From Bradyrhizobium sp. AUGA SZCCT0283 (GTDB lineage Bacteria; Pseudomonadota; Alphaproteobacteria; Rhizobiales; Xanthobacteraceae): a stretch of DNA of 64,000 bases. Below, one piece after another: positions 8,122-16,871 of this stretch. The position numbers and the translations under genes are program-made. Position 1 is the first letter of the stretch. Every line of letters starts with the position of its first letter. The notes under the pieces are model-generated. The model made no database searches. It saw only the letters and a program-made list of their open reading frames with translations, and was not told the origin of the DNA. The stretch covers positions 292,064 to 356,063 of the forward strand of contig NZ_JAFCLU010000004.1 in assembly GCF_018130385.1 (NCBI RefSeq). The letters are read 5' to 3'.

Positions 8122-8622
8122 TTACAGACCGAGCCACTCTTCGACCGGCCCCTTGGGAAGGGGGACCAGAAACCAGCGCTCGAAAATGAAATAGGTGACG
8201 ATGGGCATGCCGAGCGCGACGGCCAGCACGGTAACCCAACGGTACTTGCCGAGCCATCGCATGAACCATCCGATGAAGATGATCGAGGCGACATACAGCC
8301 CGGTGAACGGCATGGCGCCGACATAGATCGCGGTCGGAACGACAACGCTCATGACCTGACGAAGCTGTCCCCATTCGGCGAACAGCTCGTCATTGTCTTC
8401 GCGCAGTCCGTTCCACAGGTTTATCGCGCTGGAAACCACGATGAAGATTCCGATGTAGAATGGAAAGAAGCCGGCGCGCGGACCTTCCGCGCCCCAGTTG
8501 ATGCCGGCCTTCACGCTGCCGATGATCACGATCACGCCGAAGAGGGCGATCAGCAACGTGATCCCTGCCTCCACCAGCTTGTGGGTGGGGCCGGGTTTAC
8601 TCGAGCTGCCTGTTGTCATCAA
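8122..8622 (-). CDS. tctB: Tripartite tricarboxylate transporter, small membrane subunit (TctB family)
   Basis: A 166-residue protein with four hydrophobic segments, the usual size and topology of the TctB subunit, including FFPFYIGIFIVVSSAINLW in the first half and YVGAMPFTGLYVASIIFIGW in the second. GGAG stands 5 bases before the ATG at 8622. It lies between the binding-protein gene and tctA, the standard order for these systems. Confidence 0.88.
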   Translation of the reverse strand: MMTTGSSSKPGPTHKLVEAGITLLIALFGVIVIIGSVKAGINWGAEGPRAGFFPFYIGIFIVVSSAINLWNGLREDNDELFAEWGQLRQVMSVVVPTAIYVGAMPFTGLYVASIIFIGWFMRWLGKYRWVTVLAVALGMPIVTYFIFERWFLVPLPKGPVEEWLGL

Positions 8623-8635
8623 AACTCCATGCGAG

Positions 8636-8664
8636 GCCGGGCCTGCGGTGCCTTAAGGCCCGGC
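8636..8664. other. Intercistronic hairpin between tctC and tctB
   Basis: GCCGGGCC (8636-8643) pairs with GGCCCGGC (8657-8664) around a 13-base loop, with no T run. Such hairpins after binding-protein genes often protect the upstream message, giving more binding protein than permease. Confidence 0.5.
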
Positions 8665-8701
8665 GTCTACGTTGCGATCCCGGCTGCGGCCGATGCGTCG
8701 A

Positions 8702-9715
8702 TCAGTTGCCCGGGGGGGCAAGGAAACCGGCGTCCTTCATCAGGACCTCGTGACGCTTTTCCTCGACCTCGACCCATTTGGCATAGTCCGCCCCGGTCAT
8801 GAAGGTCGTGTTGAAAGCGCCGCTCTTCATGAAGTCCTGCCATTCCGGTGTGGCGCGGACCTTCTTGAACAGCTCGATGTAATATTCGACCTGATCCTTG
8901 GTGGCCTTGGGCGACATGAAGATGCCGCGCAGCATCAGGTATTCCATGTCGAGACCCTGCGACTTGCAGGTCGGAATGTCCTTCCAGCTCTTGCCGTCCG
9001 CGATCTGCTCATCATAGGCCATCGGCTGCGCGTCGAACACGCAGAGCGGACGCAGCTTGCCGCCGCGCCATTGCGCCACGGCTTCGATCGGATTGTTGAC
9101 GGTCGAATCGACGTGGTTGCCGACCAGCTGAACGGCGACTTCACCGCCGCCCTTGTAGGGAATGTAGGTGAACTTGCTGCCGGTGGCCTTTTCGACCGCG
9201 ACTGTGATGATCTGATCTTCCTGCTTCGAGCCGGTGCCGCCCATCTTGATCGAGCCGGCGGGAGCGGCCTTCACCGCGTCGACGTAATCCTTCACCGTTT
9301 TGTACGGCTTGTCGGCGTTCACCCAGAGCACGAATTCGTCGAGCGCCAGCATGGCGACCGGCGTGAGATCCTTCCAGTTGAACGGAATCCCGGTTGCGAG
9401 CGGGGTGGTGAAGAGGTTGGAGAGCGTGATGATGATCTTGTGTGGATTGCCGCTCGATCCCTTGAGGTCGAGGAAACCTTCGCCGCCGGCGCCGCCTGAC
9501 TTGTTGATGACGACCATCGGCTGCTTCATCAGATTGTGCTTGGTGACGATGCCCTGGATCGTGCGCGCCATCTGATCGGCGCCGCCGCCGGTGCCGGCGG
9601 GAATGATGAACTCTACGGGGCGCACCGGTTCCCATGCGGCGGATGCAGGAACAGAAATCCCGACCGCGCAGAAGGCAGCAATTGCGCCCAACGCTGTTTG
9701 TGCTGTGTGCTTCAT
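8702..9715 (-). CDS. tctC: Tripartite tricarboxylate transporter, periplasmic binding protein (TctC/Bug family)
   Basis: A 337-residue periplasmic solute receptor. A signal peptide covers about residues 1-27 (cleavage near VPASAAWE), followed by PVEFIIPAGTGGGADQMART, the first ligand-binding loop of the Bug family, and a second domain with YIPYKGGGEVAVQLVGNHVD. The start at 9715 was chosen because the signal peptide begins there and AGGGAG stands about 10 bases before it; the frame stays open far upstream. The ligand cannot be read from sequence. First gene of the tctCBA unit. Confidence 0.9.
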   Translation of the reverse strand: MKHTAQTALGAIAAFCAVGISVPASAAWEPVRPVEFIIPAGTGGGADQMARTIQGIVTKHNLMKQPMVVINKSGGAGGEGFLDLKGSSGNPHKIIITLSNLFTTPLATGIPFNWKDLTPVAMLALDEFVLWVNADKPYKTVKDYVDAVKAAPAGSIKMGGTGSKQEDQIITVAVEKATGSKFTYIPYKGGGEVAVQLVGNHVDSTVNNPIEAVAQWRGGKLRPLCVFDAQPMAYDEQIADGKSWKDIPTCKSQGLDMEYLMLRGIFMSPKATKDQVEYYIELFKKVRATPEWQDFMKSGAFNTTFMTGADYAKWVEVEEKRHEVLMKDAGFLAPPGN

Positions 9716-10000
9716 TTGATTCACTCTCCCTCGATTTATGGTTGCGCCGGTCTTTGCCGGCTTCCCAATGTTGTATTTACTGCCGCGGCGGCTGTCTTCT
9801 CCGATCGATCGCTGGAATTGTAAGAGGGGCTCGTCGGCGCGGCATCCGCTCCTTTCGGCCAATTGTGAATTTGCAGTACGCAGCCAAGGGAAGTCATGGG
9901 ACGCGCCCATGTTCCATCGCCGACCGGACTGCCTGTCCCCGTGACGCAACGCCGTTCCCCCAACACGCCCTTATTTGGTGCGAGCGCGATGGATGTATTT
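9716..10000 (-). other. Long leader upstream of tctC without a supported gene
   Basis: About 285 bases lie between operator F and the tctC start. Open frames here have no ribosome binding site or protein-like composition. If transcription starts just after operator F, the tctC message would have an unusually long leader, or a nearer promoter exists that I did not recognise. Confidence 0.4.
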
Positions 10001-10025
10001 TTGTATGCGATATGCCAGGACGCAA
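10001..10025 (-). promoter_or_regulatory. Oxalate-regulon operator F upstream of tctCBA
   Basis: TTGTATGCGATATGCCA at 10001-10017 matches the shared palindrome with one mismatch in the left arm. On the minus strand TTGCGT (10025-10020) precedes it by 2 bases, and AAAAAT follows a 17-base spacer. The layout equals that of operators A and B. It sits 286 bases from the tctC start. Confidence 0.55.
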
Positions 10026-10102
10026 CCATTATTACGGCCGATTGCGGTCCGGGCTGATTTGTCGCAGCTGATAGTGAAGATCCGCGGCCGGTGGAAAACG
10101 AA

Positions 10103-10130
10103 AAATGGCCCCGGAAAACCGGGGCCATTT
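10103..10130 (-). terminator. Terminator of the 45-residue ORF
   Basis: AAATGGCCCCGG and CCGGGGCCATTT form a perfect 12-bp stem with a 4-base loop. Read on the minus strand it ends ATTTTT. It lies 70 bases past the stop of the small ORF and closes a one-gene transcript. Confidence 0.8.
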
Positions 10131-10199
10131 GCTTCAAACCGTCGGAGGCTTGTCGTTCGTCTGATCGCGCCCGTGCGCGGAAACTCTATATTTTCAGGC

Positions 10200-10337
10200 T
10201 CAGAGACCGAAATAGGGGAGGTCGCCGTTGCGGACGGCAATGCGGCTGCTGGCGGTCAGCAGGCGGTCGATGGAAGCCATCAGACGGCCGAACAGGGTGC
10301 TGGAGGGCAGGAGGCCGATGGATGCAGTCTTGGACAT
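10200..10337 (-). CDS. 45-residue ORF with oxalate-type operator
   Basis: A short basic protein starting MSKTASIGLLPSSTLFGRLM and containing a likely amphipathic helix around FGRLMASIDRLLTASSRIAVRNG. AAGGGG stands 6 bases before the ATG. It has its own promoter with operator C 57 bases upstream and its own strong terminator, so it behaves as an independent gene of the oxalate regulon rather than noise. The charge pattern loosely recalls small DUF1127-type proteins, but the match is too weak to name. No signal peptide. Confidence 0.65.
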   Translation of the reverse strand: MSKTASIGLLPSSTLFGRLMASIDRLLTASSRIAVRNGDLPYFGL

Positions 10338-10393
10338 GTTTGTCCCCTTTTCCTGGTGCGGAACCATTCCGCTTCGTGATCTGGGAACAATTT

Positions 10394-10417
10394 ATGTATA
10401 CCAGATGCCAGCTACAA
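10394..10417 (-). promoter_or_regulatory. Oxalate-regulon operator C, promoter of the 45-residue ORF
   Basis: ATGTATACCAGATGCCA at 10394-10410 has the intact ATGCCA arm and a weaker left arm. On the minus strand TTGTAG (10417-10412) lies 1 base before it and TAAATT follows at a 17-base spacing, which makes the best -10 of the set. Confidence 0.65.
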
Positions 10418-10491
10418 CAGACTTGTTTGCATAGCAGCAATTGACTGGTTGCATTGCAGCAAAATTAACGAAAATGGCATTCCAGACGGCA

Positions 10492-10518
10492 AAAGGCCGC
10501 CGGAAACCGGCGGCCTTT
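10492..10518 (-). terminator. Terminator after frc
   Basis: AAAGGCCGCCGG and CCGGCGGCCTTT form a perfect 12-bp stem with a 3-base loop, ending in TTTT on the minus strand, 25 bases past the frc stop. It closes the gntR-oxc-frc unit. Confidence 0.85.
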
Positions 10519-10542
10519 GTATTCCAGAGGACAAGGCGGGGC

Positions 10543-11820
10543 TTACTCGGCCGCCTGCTTTCGCGGCGGCTCGAGGGCGCCGGAATCGTGGATTTCGGCC
10601 ACCTGGTGGTCGGAGTAGCCCAGCACCTCGCGCAGGATCTCGTCGGTGTGCTCGCCGAGCAGCGGCGAACGCGTCACCTCGCTCGGTGAGTCCGACAGCT
10701 TGATCGGATTGCCGACCGAAATGTACTTGCCGCGGGTCGGATGATCGACCTCGACCACGGTGCCGGTCGCGCGCAGCGACTGGTCCTCGATGATCTCCTT
10801 CATTGAAAGGATCGGGCCGCAGGGGATGTCGTCCTTGTTGAGGATCTCCATCGCCTCGAACTTGGTCTTGGTCATCGTCCACTGCTCGATGCGGGCGAAG
10901 ATTTCGTTCAGCCGCGACAGCCGGGCCGGCGGCTTGGCGTAGTCCGGATGGGTCTTCCAGCCGGGTTCGCCGATCACGTCGCAGATCTTCTCCCAGACCG
11001 GCGCCTGGGTGATGAAATAGAGGTAGGCGTTGGGATCGGTCTCCCAGCCCTTGCACTTGACGATACGGCCGGGCTGGCCGCCGCCGGAATCATTGCCGGC
11101 GCGCGGCACGGCATCGCCGAACGGAATGCCTTCGCCGTACTGGCTGTATTCCTTCAGGGGTCCGTGGGCGAGGCGCTGCTGGTCGCGCAGTTTGACGCGC
11201 GCGAGGTTGAGCACGCCATCCTGCATCGCCGCCGTCACCTTCTGGCCCTGGCCGGTCATGGTGCGCTGGTAGAGCGCGGTGACGATGCCGAGCGCCAGAT
11301 GCAGGCCGGTGCCGCTGTCGCCGATCTGCGCACCGGTGACCAGCGGCAGCCCGTCGCGGAAGCCGGTGGTGGAGGCCGCGCCGCCGGTGCACTGGGCGAC
11401 GTTCTCATACACCTTGCAGTCTTCGAAGGGGCCGGGGCCAAAGCCCTTGATCGAGGCCACGATCATCTTCGGGTTGAGGCTGTGGATCTTCTCCCAGGGG
11501 AAGCCCATGCGGTCGAGCACGCCGGGGCCGAAGTTTTCCACCAGCACGTCGCAGCTCTTGATCAGCGCGGTGAGGACTTCCTTGCCCTTGGGGTTCTTGG
11601 TGTCGAGCGTGATCGAACGCTTGTTGTGGTTCAGCATGGTGAAATACAGGCTGTCCACATTGGGAATGTCCTGCAGTTGGCCACGCGTGATGTCGCCGAC
11701 GCCGGGGCGCTCGACCTTGATCACGTCGGCGCCGAACCATGCCAGCAATTGCGTGCAGGTCGGTCCCGACTGGACGTGGGTGAAATCAAGAATACGAACG
11801 CCCTTGAGCGCCTTTGTCAT
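10543..11820 (-). CDS. frc: Formyl-CoA:oxalate CoA-transferase
   Basis: A 425-residue class III CoA-transferase (CaiB/BaiF family) that moves CoA from formyl-CoA to oxalate, giving oxalyl-CoA and formate in the cytoplasm. The length matches known Frc proteins. The N-terminal motif [20 protein letters not shown] and the region [17 protein letters not shown] are typical; Asp168 in it corresponds to the catalytic aspartate known as Asp169 in the Oxalobacter enzyme. The glycine-rich loop [10 protein letters not shown] that covers the active site is also present. It lies 63 bases downstream of oxc, ends in a strong terminator, and shares the gntR promoter. Confidence 0.96.
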   Translation of the reverse strand: MTKALKGVRILDFTHVQSGPTCTQLLAWFGADVIKVERPGVGDITRGQLQDIPNVDSLYFTMLNHNKRSITLDTKNPKGKEVLTALIKSCDVLVENFGPGVLDRMGFPWEKIHSLNPKMIVASIKGFGPGPFEDCKVYENVAQCTGGAASTTGFRDGLPLVTGAQIGDSGTGLHLALGIVTALYQRTMTGQGQKVTAAMQDGVLNLARVKLRDQQRLAHGPLKEYSQYGEGIPFGDAVPRAGNDSGGGQPGRIVKCKGWETDPNAYLYFITQAPVWEKICDVIGEPGWKTHPDYAKPPARLSRLNEIFARIEQWTMTKTKFEAMEILNKDDIPCGPILSMKEIIEDQSLRATGTVVEVDHPTRGKYISVGNPIKLSDSPSEVTRSPLLGEHTDEILREVLGYSDHQVAEIHDSGALEPPRKQAAE

Positions 11821-11883
11821 CGTCTTTGCTCCGTACTGTGTCTGTCTGCCCTGCGTGTGCAGGATGAAATGGGTTGAAGTCGG

Positions 11884-13614
11884 TTATTTCTTTTTCAGGA
11901 CGCTTTGCGGGTTGAGGTTGCCGATGCGGCCGCTCTCGGAGCCGGCCGCCGGATCGATCACCGCGTTGATGAGCGTCGGCTTGCCGGAATCCATCGCCGC
12001 GTTGACGGCGCGCTTCAATTCGTCGGGCGAGGTGGCATTGATGCCGACGCCGCCGAAGGCTTCCATCATCTTGTCGTAGCGCGAGCCCTTGACGAACACC
12101 GTCGTCGCCGGATCGGAACCGCCCGCATTGACGTCGGTGCCGCGATAGATGCCGTCATTGTTGAAGATGACGATGCAGACCGGAAGCTGGTAGCGGCAGA
12201 TGGTCTCGATCTCCATGCCGGAGAAACCGAAGGCCGAGTCGCCCTCGATCGCGAGCACCGGCTTGCCGGTTTCGACGGCGGCCGCGATCGAGTAGCCCAT
12301 GCCGATGCCCATCACGCCCCAGGTGCCGACGTCGAGGCGCTTGCGCGGCTTGTACATGTCGATGACGCCGCGGGCGAGGTCGAGCGTATTGGCGCCTTCG
12401 TTGACGAGAATGGCGTCGGGCCGCTCCTTGATGATGGTGCGCAGCGCGCCGAGCGCGCCGTGATAATCCATCGGCGAAGCGTTGCTCATCAGCTTCGGCG
12501 CCATCTTGGCGACGTTGTCGTCACGCTTCTTGTTGACGGTGTTGACCCAGTCGGCCGGCGCAGCCGACCAGCTGCCGCCCATGCCCTCGAGCAGGGCGGA
12601 GACGCAGGAGCCGATATCGCCGACCACGGGGGCCACGATCTCGACGTTGGAATCCATTTCCTTCGGCTCGATGTCGACCTGGATGAACTTCTTCGGGGCA
12701 TCGCCCCAGGTCTTGCCCTTGCCGTGCGAAAGCAGCCAGTTGAGGCGGGCGCCGATCAGCATGACGACGTCGGCGTCCTTCAGCACGGTCGAGCGCGCAG
12801 CACCCGCTGATTGCGCATGGGTGTCCGGCAAGAGGCCCTTGGCCATGCTCATCTGCAGGAATGGCGCGCCGGTCTTTTCGACGAAGGCGCGGATCTCGTC
12901 GTCGGCCTGCGCATAGGCTGCGCCCTTGCCGAGAATGATGAGGGGGCGTTTCGCCCCCTTGAGCACGTCAAGCGCGCGCTTCACCGCTGACGGGGCAGGG
13001 ATCTGGGCGGGCGCTGCGTCGATCACCTTGACCAGCGACTTCGCGCCGGCAGCCGCGTCCATCACCTGACCGAAAAGTTTTGCGGGCAGGTCGAGATAGA
13101 CACCGCCCGGGCGGCCCGAGACGGCGGCACGGATCGCGCGCGCCAGGCCAATGCCGATGTCGGCGGCGTGCAGCACGCGGAAGGCCGCCTTGCAAAGCGG
13201 CTTGGCGATCGCAAGCTGGTCCATTTCTTCATAGTCGCCCTGCTGCAGGTCGACGATCTCGCGTTCGGAGGAGCCCGAAATCAGGATCATCGGGAAGCAG
13301 TTAGTGGTGGCGTGGGCGAGCGCGGTGAGGCCGTTGAGGAAACCGGGCGCCGAGACGGTGAGGCAGACGCCCGGTTTCTTGGTCAGGTAACCGGCAATGG
13401 AAGCGGCGTAGCCGGCATTCTGCTCGTGGCGGAACGAGAGCACGCGAATGCCCTCGGCCTGCATCATGCGTCCAAGATCCGTGATCGGGATGCCCGGCAC
13501 ACCATAGATGGTGTTGATGCCGTTGAGCTTGAGCGCATCGATAACGAGATGAAAGCCATCCGTCAGCTCCTGCTCGGTGCCCGGTGCTTCGGATTTGGTC
13601 GCGGTATTCAGCAT
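11884..13614 (-). CDS. oxc: Oxalyl-CoA decarboxylase
   Basis: A 576-residue thiamine-diphosphate enzyme that converts oxalyl-CoA to formyl-CoA and CO2. The three-domain layout of the acetolactate-synthase superfamily is clear: pyrimidine-binding domain with [16 protein letters not shown] and the catalytic glutamate Glu64 in [18 protein letters not shown], a middle domain from about residue 190, and the pyrophosphate domain with [20 protein letters not shown]...NND. The start at 13614 has AGGGAG 9 bases before it; an ATG 9 bases upstream touches that site and is less likely. It lies between gntR and frc with gaps of about 64 bases, so the three form one unit. Confidence 0.95.
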   Translation of the reverse strand: MLNTATKSEAPGTEQELTDGFHLVIDALKLNGINTIYGVPGIPITDLGRMMQAEGIRVLSFRHEQNAGYAASIAGYLTKKPGVCLTVSAPGFLNGLTALAHATTNCFPMILISGSSEREIVDLQQGDYEEMDQLAIAKPLCKAAFRVLHAADIGIGLARAIRAAVSGRPGGVYLDLPAKLFGQVMDAAAGAKSLVKVIDAAPAQIPAPSAVKRALDVLKGAKRPLIILGKGAAYAQADDEIRAFVEKTGAPFLQMSMAKGLLPDTHAQSAGAARSTVLKDADVVMLIGARLNWLLSHGKGKTWGDAPKKFIQVDIEPKEMDSNVEIVAPVVGDIGSCVSALLEGMGGSWSAAPADWVNTVNKKRDDNVAKMAPKLMSNASPMDYHGALGALRTIIKERPDAILVNEGANTLDLARGVIDMYKPRKRLDVGTWGVMGIGMGYSIAAAVETGKPVLAIEGDSAFGFSGMEIETICRYQLPVCIVIFNNDGIYRGTDVNAGGSDPATTVFVKGSRYDKMMEAFGGVGINATSPDELKRAVNAAMDSGKPTLINAVIDPAAGSESGRIGNLNPQSVLKKK

Positions 13615-13678
13615 GGGCTTCATCTCCCTGATCGTTTGGTTCGGACGAGCTTTCGTCGTCTTCTGGTGCGAAGTTGCG

Positions 13679-14410
13679 TTACGTAAATAGTTCCTGGCCG
13701 TGCGCTTCGACGTAGGCGGCAAGACCCAGCGTGTGGTCGCGCGCGCGCTTCTCGGCGAGTTCGGTATCGCGTGCTTCCAGCGCCTCGATGATCGCCAGAT
13801 GCTCGGGCAGCGAGGTCGCGGTGCGATCCTTCCGCCCGATGGTCAGTTGCCGGTAGCCGCGCACATGCAAGAGGATGTCGTTGGTCATATCGACCAGCAC
13901 CGGCGATTCCGACAGCGAGATCAGCGCCTGGTGGAAGGCGATATTGGCCTTGGAATATTCCTCGATATGATCCTGCGGCAGGCGATCCTTGCCAAAGTCC
14001 TTGAAGAAATCGCGCAGCGCCGTGATGTCCTTCTTGCGCGCGGTGGTCGTGATCAGGCGTGCGGCCATGCTCTCGAGCGCGGCCCAGGCCCGGATCATGT
14101 CGACGATCTCGGTCTTGGTGCGGCGGACCACGACGATGCCGCGACGCGGAACCGTTTTGACGAAGCCATCTTGTTCGAGCATCGCGATGGCTTCGCGAAT
14201 AGGGGTGCGGCTGACGCCGAGGCGTTCGGACAGTGCGCGCTCGTCGAGCATGACCTGCTCGGGCGTCGCGTAGATGTCCATCTTGAGAATGGCTTCCTTC
14301 AAGGCCTCGTAGGCCTTGTTCTTGAAGCTCGTCTCGGGCGCAATCCGGACGATTGCAATATCAGCCTCAGCCATGACAGGCGGCGCCTTGGTTTGTTTTC
14401 GTTCGGGCAC
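13679..14410 (-). CDS. GntR/FCD-family regulator, likely controller of the oxalate regulon
   Basis: A 243-residue FadR-subfamily regulator: a winged helix with the signature [30 protein letters not shown], then an all-helical FCD sensor domain (about residues 95-235) with the usual metal or ligand histidines. The GTG start at 14410 has GGAGGAG 7 bases before it. It heads the gntR-oxc-frc unit and its promoter carries operator D, which implies autoregulation. FCD regulators bind palindromes of the TGGTnnnACCA type, in line with the shared TGGyAT-N5-ATrCCA sites, so it is the natural candidate for the regulon protein. The effector may be oxalate, oxalyl-CoA or formyl-CoA. Confidence 0.9.
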   Translation of the reverse strand: MPERKQTKAPPVMAEADIAIVRIAPETSFKNKAYEALKEAILKMDIYATPEQVMLDERALSERLGVSRTPIREAIAMLEQDGFVKTVPRRGIVVVRRTKTEIVDMIRAWAALESMAARLITTTARKKDITALRDFFKDFGKDRLPQDHIEEYSKANIAFHQALISLSESPVLVDMTNDILLHVRGYRQLTIGRKDRTATSLPEHLAIIEALEARDTELAEKRARDHTLGLAAYVEAHGQELFT

Positions 14411-14470
14411 GACTCGTCTCCTCCCTGGTTTGGAGACGTCTTCTTAGCAGAAGAAATGCTCGAATATTTT

Positions 14471-14496
14471 TGGCATACCAAATACCAGGATGTCAA
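14471..14496 (-). promoter_or_regulatory. Oxalate-regulon operator D and gntR-oxc-frc promoter
   Basis: TGGCATACCAAATACCA at 14471-14487 lies 3 bases inside a consensus TTGACA read on the minus strand (14496-14491). It sits 61 bases before the gntR GTG. A protein bound here would cover the promoter spacer, which fits repression relieved by a substrate. Confidence 0.8.
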
Positions 14497-14535
14497 GATG
14501 CCCGTGTTTTCGCTGTTTCTGCGCGATAGTTTGTC

Positions 14536-14568
14536 TTGACAATCTGATCTCTGGCATACCAAATGCCA
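14536..14568 (+). promoter_or_regulatory. Oxalate-regulon operator E and promoter of the acyl-CoA synthetase
   Basis: TTGACA at 14536-14541 is followed by TGGCATACCAAATGCCA at 14552-14568, the best palindrome of the set. The operator covers the expected -10 region and ends 25 bases before the start codon. Operators D and E lie 81 bases apart (start to start), so both divergent promoters can be controlled together. Confidence 0.8.
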
Positions 14569-14593
14569 TAAAACTAGCCCCAGGAGGAAGCCT

Positions 14594-16759
14594 ATGTCAA
14601 ATTCTGCAGATGCGGCCCGCAAGATCGCCGAGCCCAGTGCCCACCAGGCTGTCCGCCGGGTGCTCGATACGGTGAAAGCCGAGAAGCGCACCAGCCTCAC
14701 CGCGCCGGAAGGCAAGCTGGTGTGCGACGCCTACGGCATCCCGGTTCCGAAGGAAGGCGTGGCGAAGTCCGCCGCCGAGGCCGCCAAGCTCGCAACGGGC
14801 ATGGGTTTCCCGGTGGTGATGAAAATCGTCTCGCCGGACATTCTTCACAAGACCGAAGCCGGCGGCGTCGTGGTCGGCGTCAAGACCGCGACTGACGCGG
14901 AAAAGACCTACGAGACCATCCTCGCCAACGCCAAGAAGTATAAGGCCGACGCCAAGATCGAGGGCATCCAGGTCCAGCAGATGCTGGCTGGAGGCACCGA
15001 GGTCATCGTCGGCTCCATCACCGACGGCTCGTTCGGCAAGCTGGTGGCTTTCGGCCTCGGCGGCGTGCTGGTTGAAGTGCTGAAGGACATTACCTTCCGC
15101 CTCGCGCCCGCCACCAAGGACGATGCCCTGTCGATGCTCGACGGCATCCAGGCCCATGACATGCTGAAGGGCGTGCGCGGCGGCGATCCGGTCTCTCGCG
15201 AGGCGCTGGCAGACGTCATCGTCAAGGTGTCGCAGCTCGTCAGCGATTTCCCCGAAATCGTCGAACTCGATCTCAATCCCGTATTCGCCACCAAGAAGGA
15301 CGCGATCGCCGCCGACGTGCGCATCGTCGTCGACTTCGACTACAAGCCGCGCCCGGCGCCGCGCCCGACCGAAGAAATCGTCACGGCGATGAACCGCATC
15401 ATGCAGCCGAAGGCCGTTGCCGTGATCGGTGCCTCCGCCGAGGACGGCAAGATCGGCAACTCCGTGATGAAGAACCTGATCAATGGCGGCTACAAGGGCG
15501 AGATCTATCCGATCCACCCCAAGGCAGCCGAGATCCTGGGCTACAAGGCCTACAAGAGCGTCAAGGACGTCCCCGGCGTGATCGACACGGCGGTGTTCGC
15601 GATCCCCGCGAAGTTCGTCGCGGGCGCGCTGGTCGAATGCGGCGAAAAGAAAATTCCAGGCGCCGTTCTGATTCCCTCGGGCTTTGCCGAAGCCGGCGCG
15701 CCCGAATTGCAGGCCGAAATCGTCGAGATCGGCAAGAAGTACAACGTCCGCCTGATGGGGCCGAACATCTATGGCTTCTATTATACGCCGGCCAATCTCT
15801 GCGCCACGTTCTGCACGGCCTATGACGTCAAGGGCCACGCGGCGCTGTCGTCGCAGTCCGGCGGCATCGGCATGGCGATCATCGGCTTCTCGCGCTCGGC
15901 CAAGATGGGCGTCTCCGCGATCGTCGGCCTCGGCAACAAGTCCGATATCGACGAGGACGATCTGCTCGCCTTCTTCGAACAGGATCCGAACACCAACCTG
16001 ATCGCCCAGCACTGCGAAGACTTAAAAGACGGCCGCGCCTTCGCGGAAGCCGCCAAGCGTGTCTCCAAGAAGAAGCCGGTCATCGTGCTCAAGGCCGGCC
16101 GTACCTCGGCCGGTGCCAAGGCGGCCTCGTCGCATACCGGCGCACTCGCCGGCAACGACAAGATCTACGAGGACGTATTCGCCCAGTCAGGCGTGATCCG
16201 CGCCCGGTCTTTAAGGCAATTGCTCGAATTCGCGCGCGGCGTGCCGGTACTGCCGACGCCGAAGGGCGAGAACGTGCTGATCATCACCGGCGCGGGCGGT
16301 TCGGGCGTGCTGCTGTCGGATTCGGTTGTGGATAACGGCCTGTCGCTGATGACGATGCCGCCGGATCTCGACGCCGCGTTCCGCAAATTCATCCCGCCGT
16401 TCGGCGCGGCCGGAAATCCTGTGGATATCACCGGCGGCGAGCCGCCGATCACCTATGTCAACACCGTCAAGCTCGGCCTGTCGGATGAGCGGATTCATTC
16501 GCTGATCCTCGGCTACTGGCACACGATCGTCACGCCGCCGATGGTGTTCGCCCGCAACATGGTCGAGGTGAAGAAGGAGATGGAAGCCAAGGGCTTCGTC
16601 AAGCCGATCGTCGCCTCGCTCGCCGGCGACGTCGAGGTCGAGGAGGCCGCCGAATATCTCTACCAGAACGGCATCCCGGCCTATGCCTATTCGACCGAAC
16701 TGCCGGTCGAGGTGCTCGGCGCCAAGTACAAGTGGGCGCGCGGCGCGGGCCTGCTCTGA
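14594..16759 (+). CDS. NDP-forming acyl-CoA synthetase with ATP-grasp at the N terminus
   Basis: A 721-residue fused acyl-CoA synthetase of the acetate-CoA ligase (ADP-forming) superfamily. An ATP-grasp domain occupies about residues 20-245 (GFPVVMKIVSPDILHKTEAG), a CoA-binding Rossmann domain about 265-390 (AVIGASAEDGKIGNSVMKNL), and the succinyl-CoA-ligase-like part follows with His514 in ASSHTGALAGND, the expected phosphohistidine. In many relatives the ATP-grasp part is at the C terminus, so the domain order here is permuted. AGGAGG stands 6 bases before the ATG. It diverges from gntR-oxc-frc and has operator E. Activation of formate, oxalate or another short acid to prime the Frc cycle is a reasonable guess, not shown. 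Confidence 0.9.
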   Translation: MSNSADAARKIAEPSAHQAVRRVLDTVKAEKRTSLTAPEGKLVCDAYGIPVPKEGVAKSAAEAAKLATGMGFPVVMKIVSPDILHKTEAGGVVVGVKTATDAEKTYETILANAKKYKADAKIEGIQVQQMLAGGTEVIVGSITDGSFGKLVAFGLGGVLVEVLKDITFRLAPATKDDALSMLDGIQAHDMLKGVRGGDPVSREALADVIVKVSQLVSDFPEIVELDLNPVFATKKDAIAADVRIVVDFDYKPRPAPRPTEEIVTAMNRIMQPKAVAVIGASAEDGKIGNSVMKNLINGGYKGEIYPIHPKAAEILGYKAYKSVKDVPGVIDTAVFAIPAKFVAGALVECGEKKIPGAVLIPSGFAEAGAPELQAEIVEIGKKYNVRLMGPNIYGFYYTPANLCATFCTAYDVKGHAALSSQSGGIGMAIIGFSRSAKMGVSAIVGLGNKSDIDEDDLLAFFEQDPNTNLIAQHCEDLKDGRAFAEAAKRVSKKKPVIVLKAGRTSAGAKAASSHTGALAGNDKIYEDVFAQSGVIRARSLRQLLEFARGVPVLPTPKGENVLIITGAGGSGVLLSDSVVDNGLSLMTMPPDLDAAFRKFIPPFGAAGNPVDITGGEPPITYVNTVKLGLSDERIHSLILGYWHTIVTPPMVFARNMVEVKKEMEAKGFVKPIVASLAGDVEVEEAAEYLYQNGIPAYAYSTELPVEVLGAKYKWARGAGLL

Positions 16760-16772
16760 GCATATCCACAAC

Positions 16773-16810
16773 AAGTGCCGCTTCGGAAAACCATCCGAAG
16801 CGGCACTTTT
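16773..16810 (+). terminator. Terminator after the acyl-CoA synthetase
   Basis: AAGTGCCGCTTCGGA pairs perfectly with TCCGAAGCGGCACTT around a 6-base loop and ends in TTTT. It begins 14 bases after the stop. Confidence 0.85.
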
Positions 16811-16871
16811 GTCTGACGAATTATAAGAAACGGAACTGGCCGATCTCGCTAGCAGTCTGACTCACGGATGG

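Noticed and set aside
6871..8802. A 643-codon plus-strand frame across tctA and tctB
   Set aside because: Shadow of the transporter genes; the product is Asp/Arg/His-rich with no domain, and both minus-strand genes are clearly real.
14597..16012. A 471-codon minus-strand frame over the acyl-CoA synthetase gene
   Set aside because: Shadow frame; the plus strand has ATP-grasp and CoA-binding motifs and a strong ribosome binding site.
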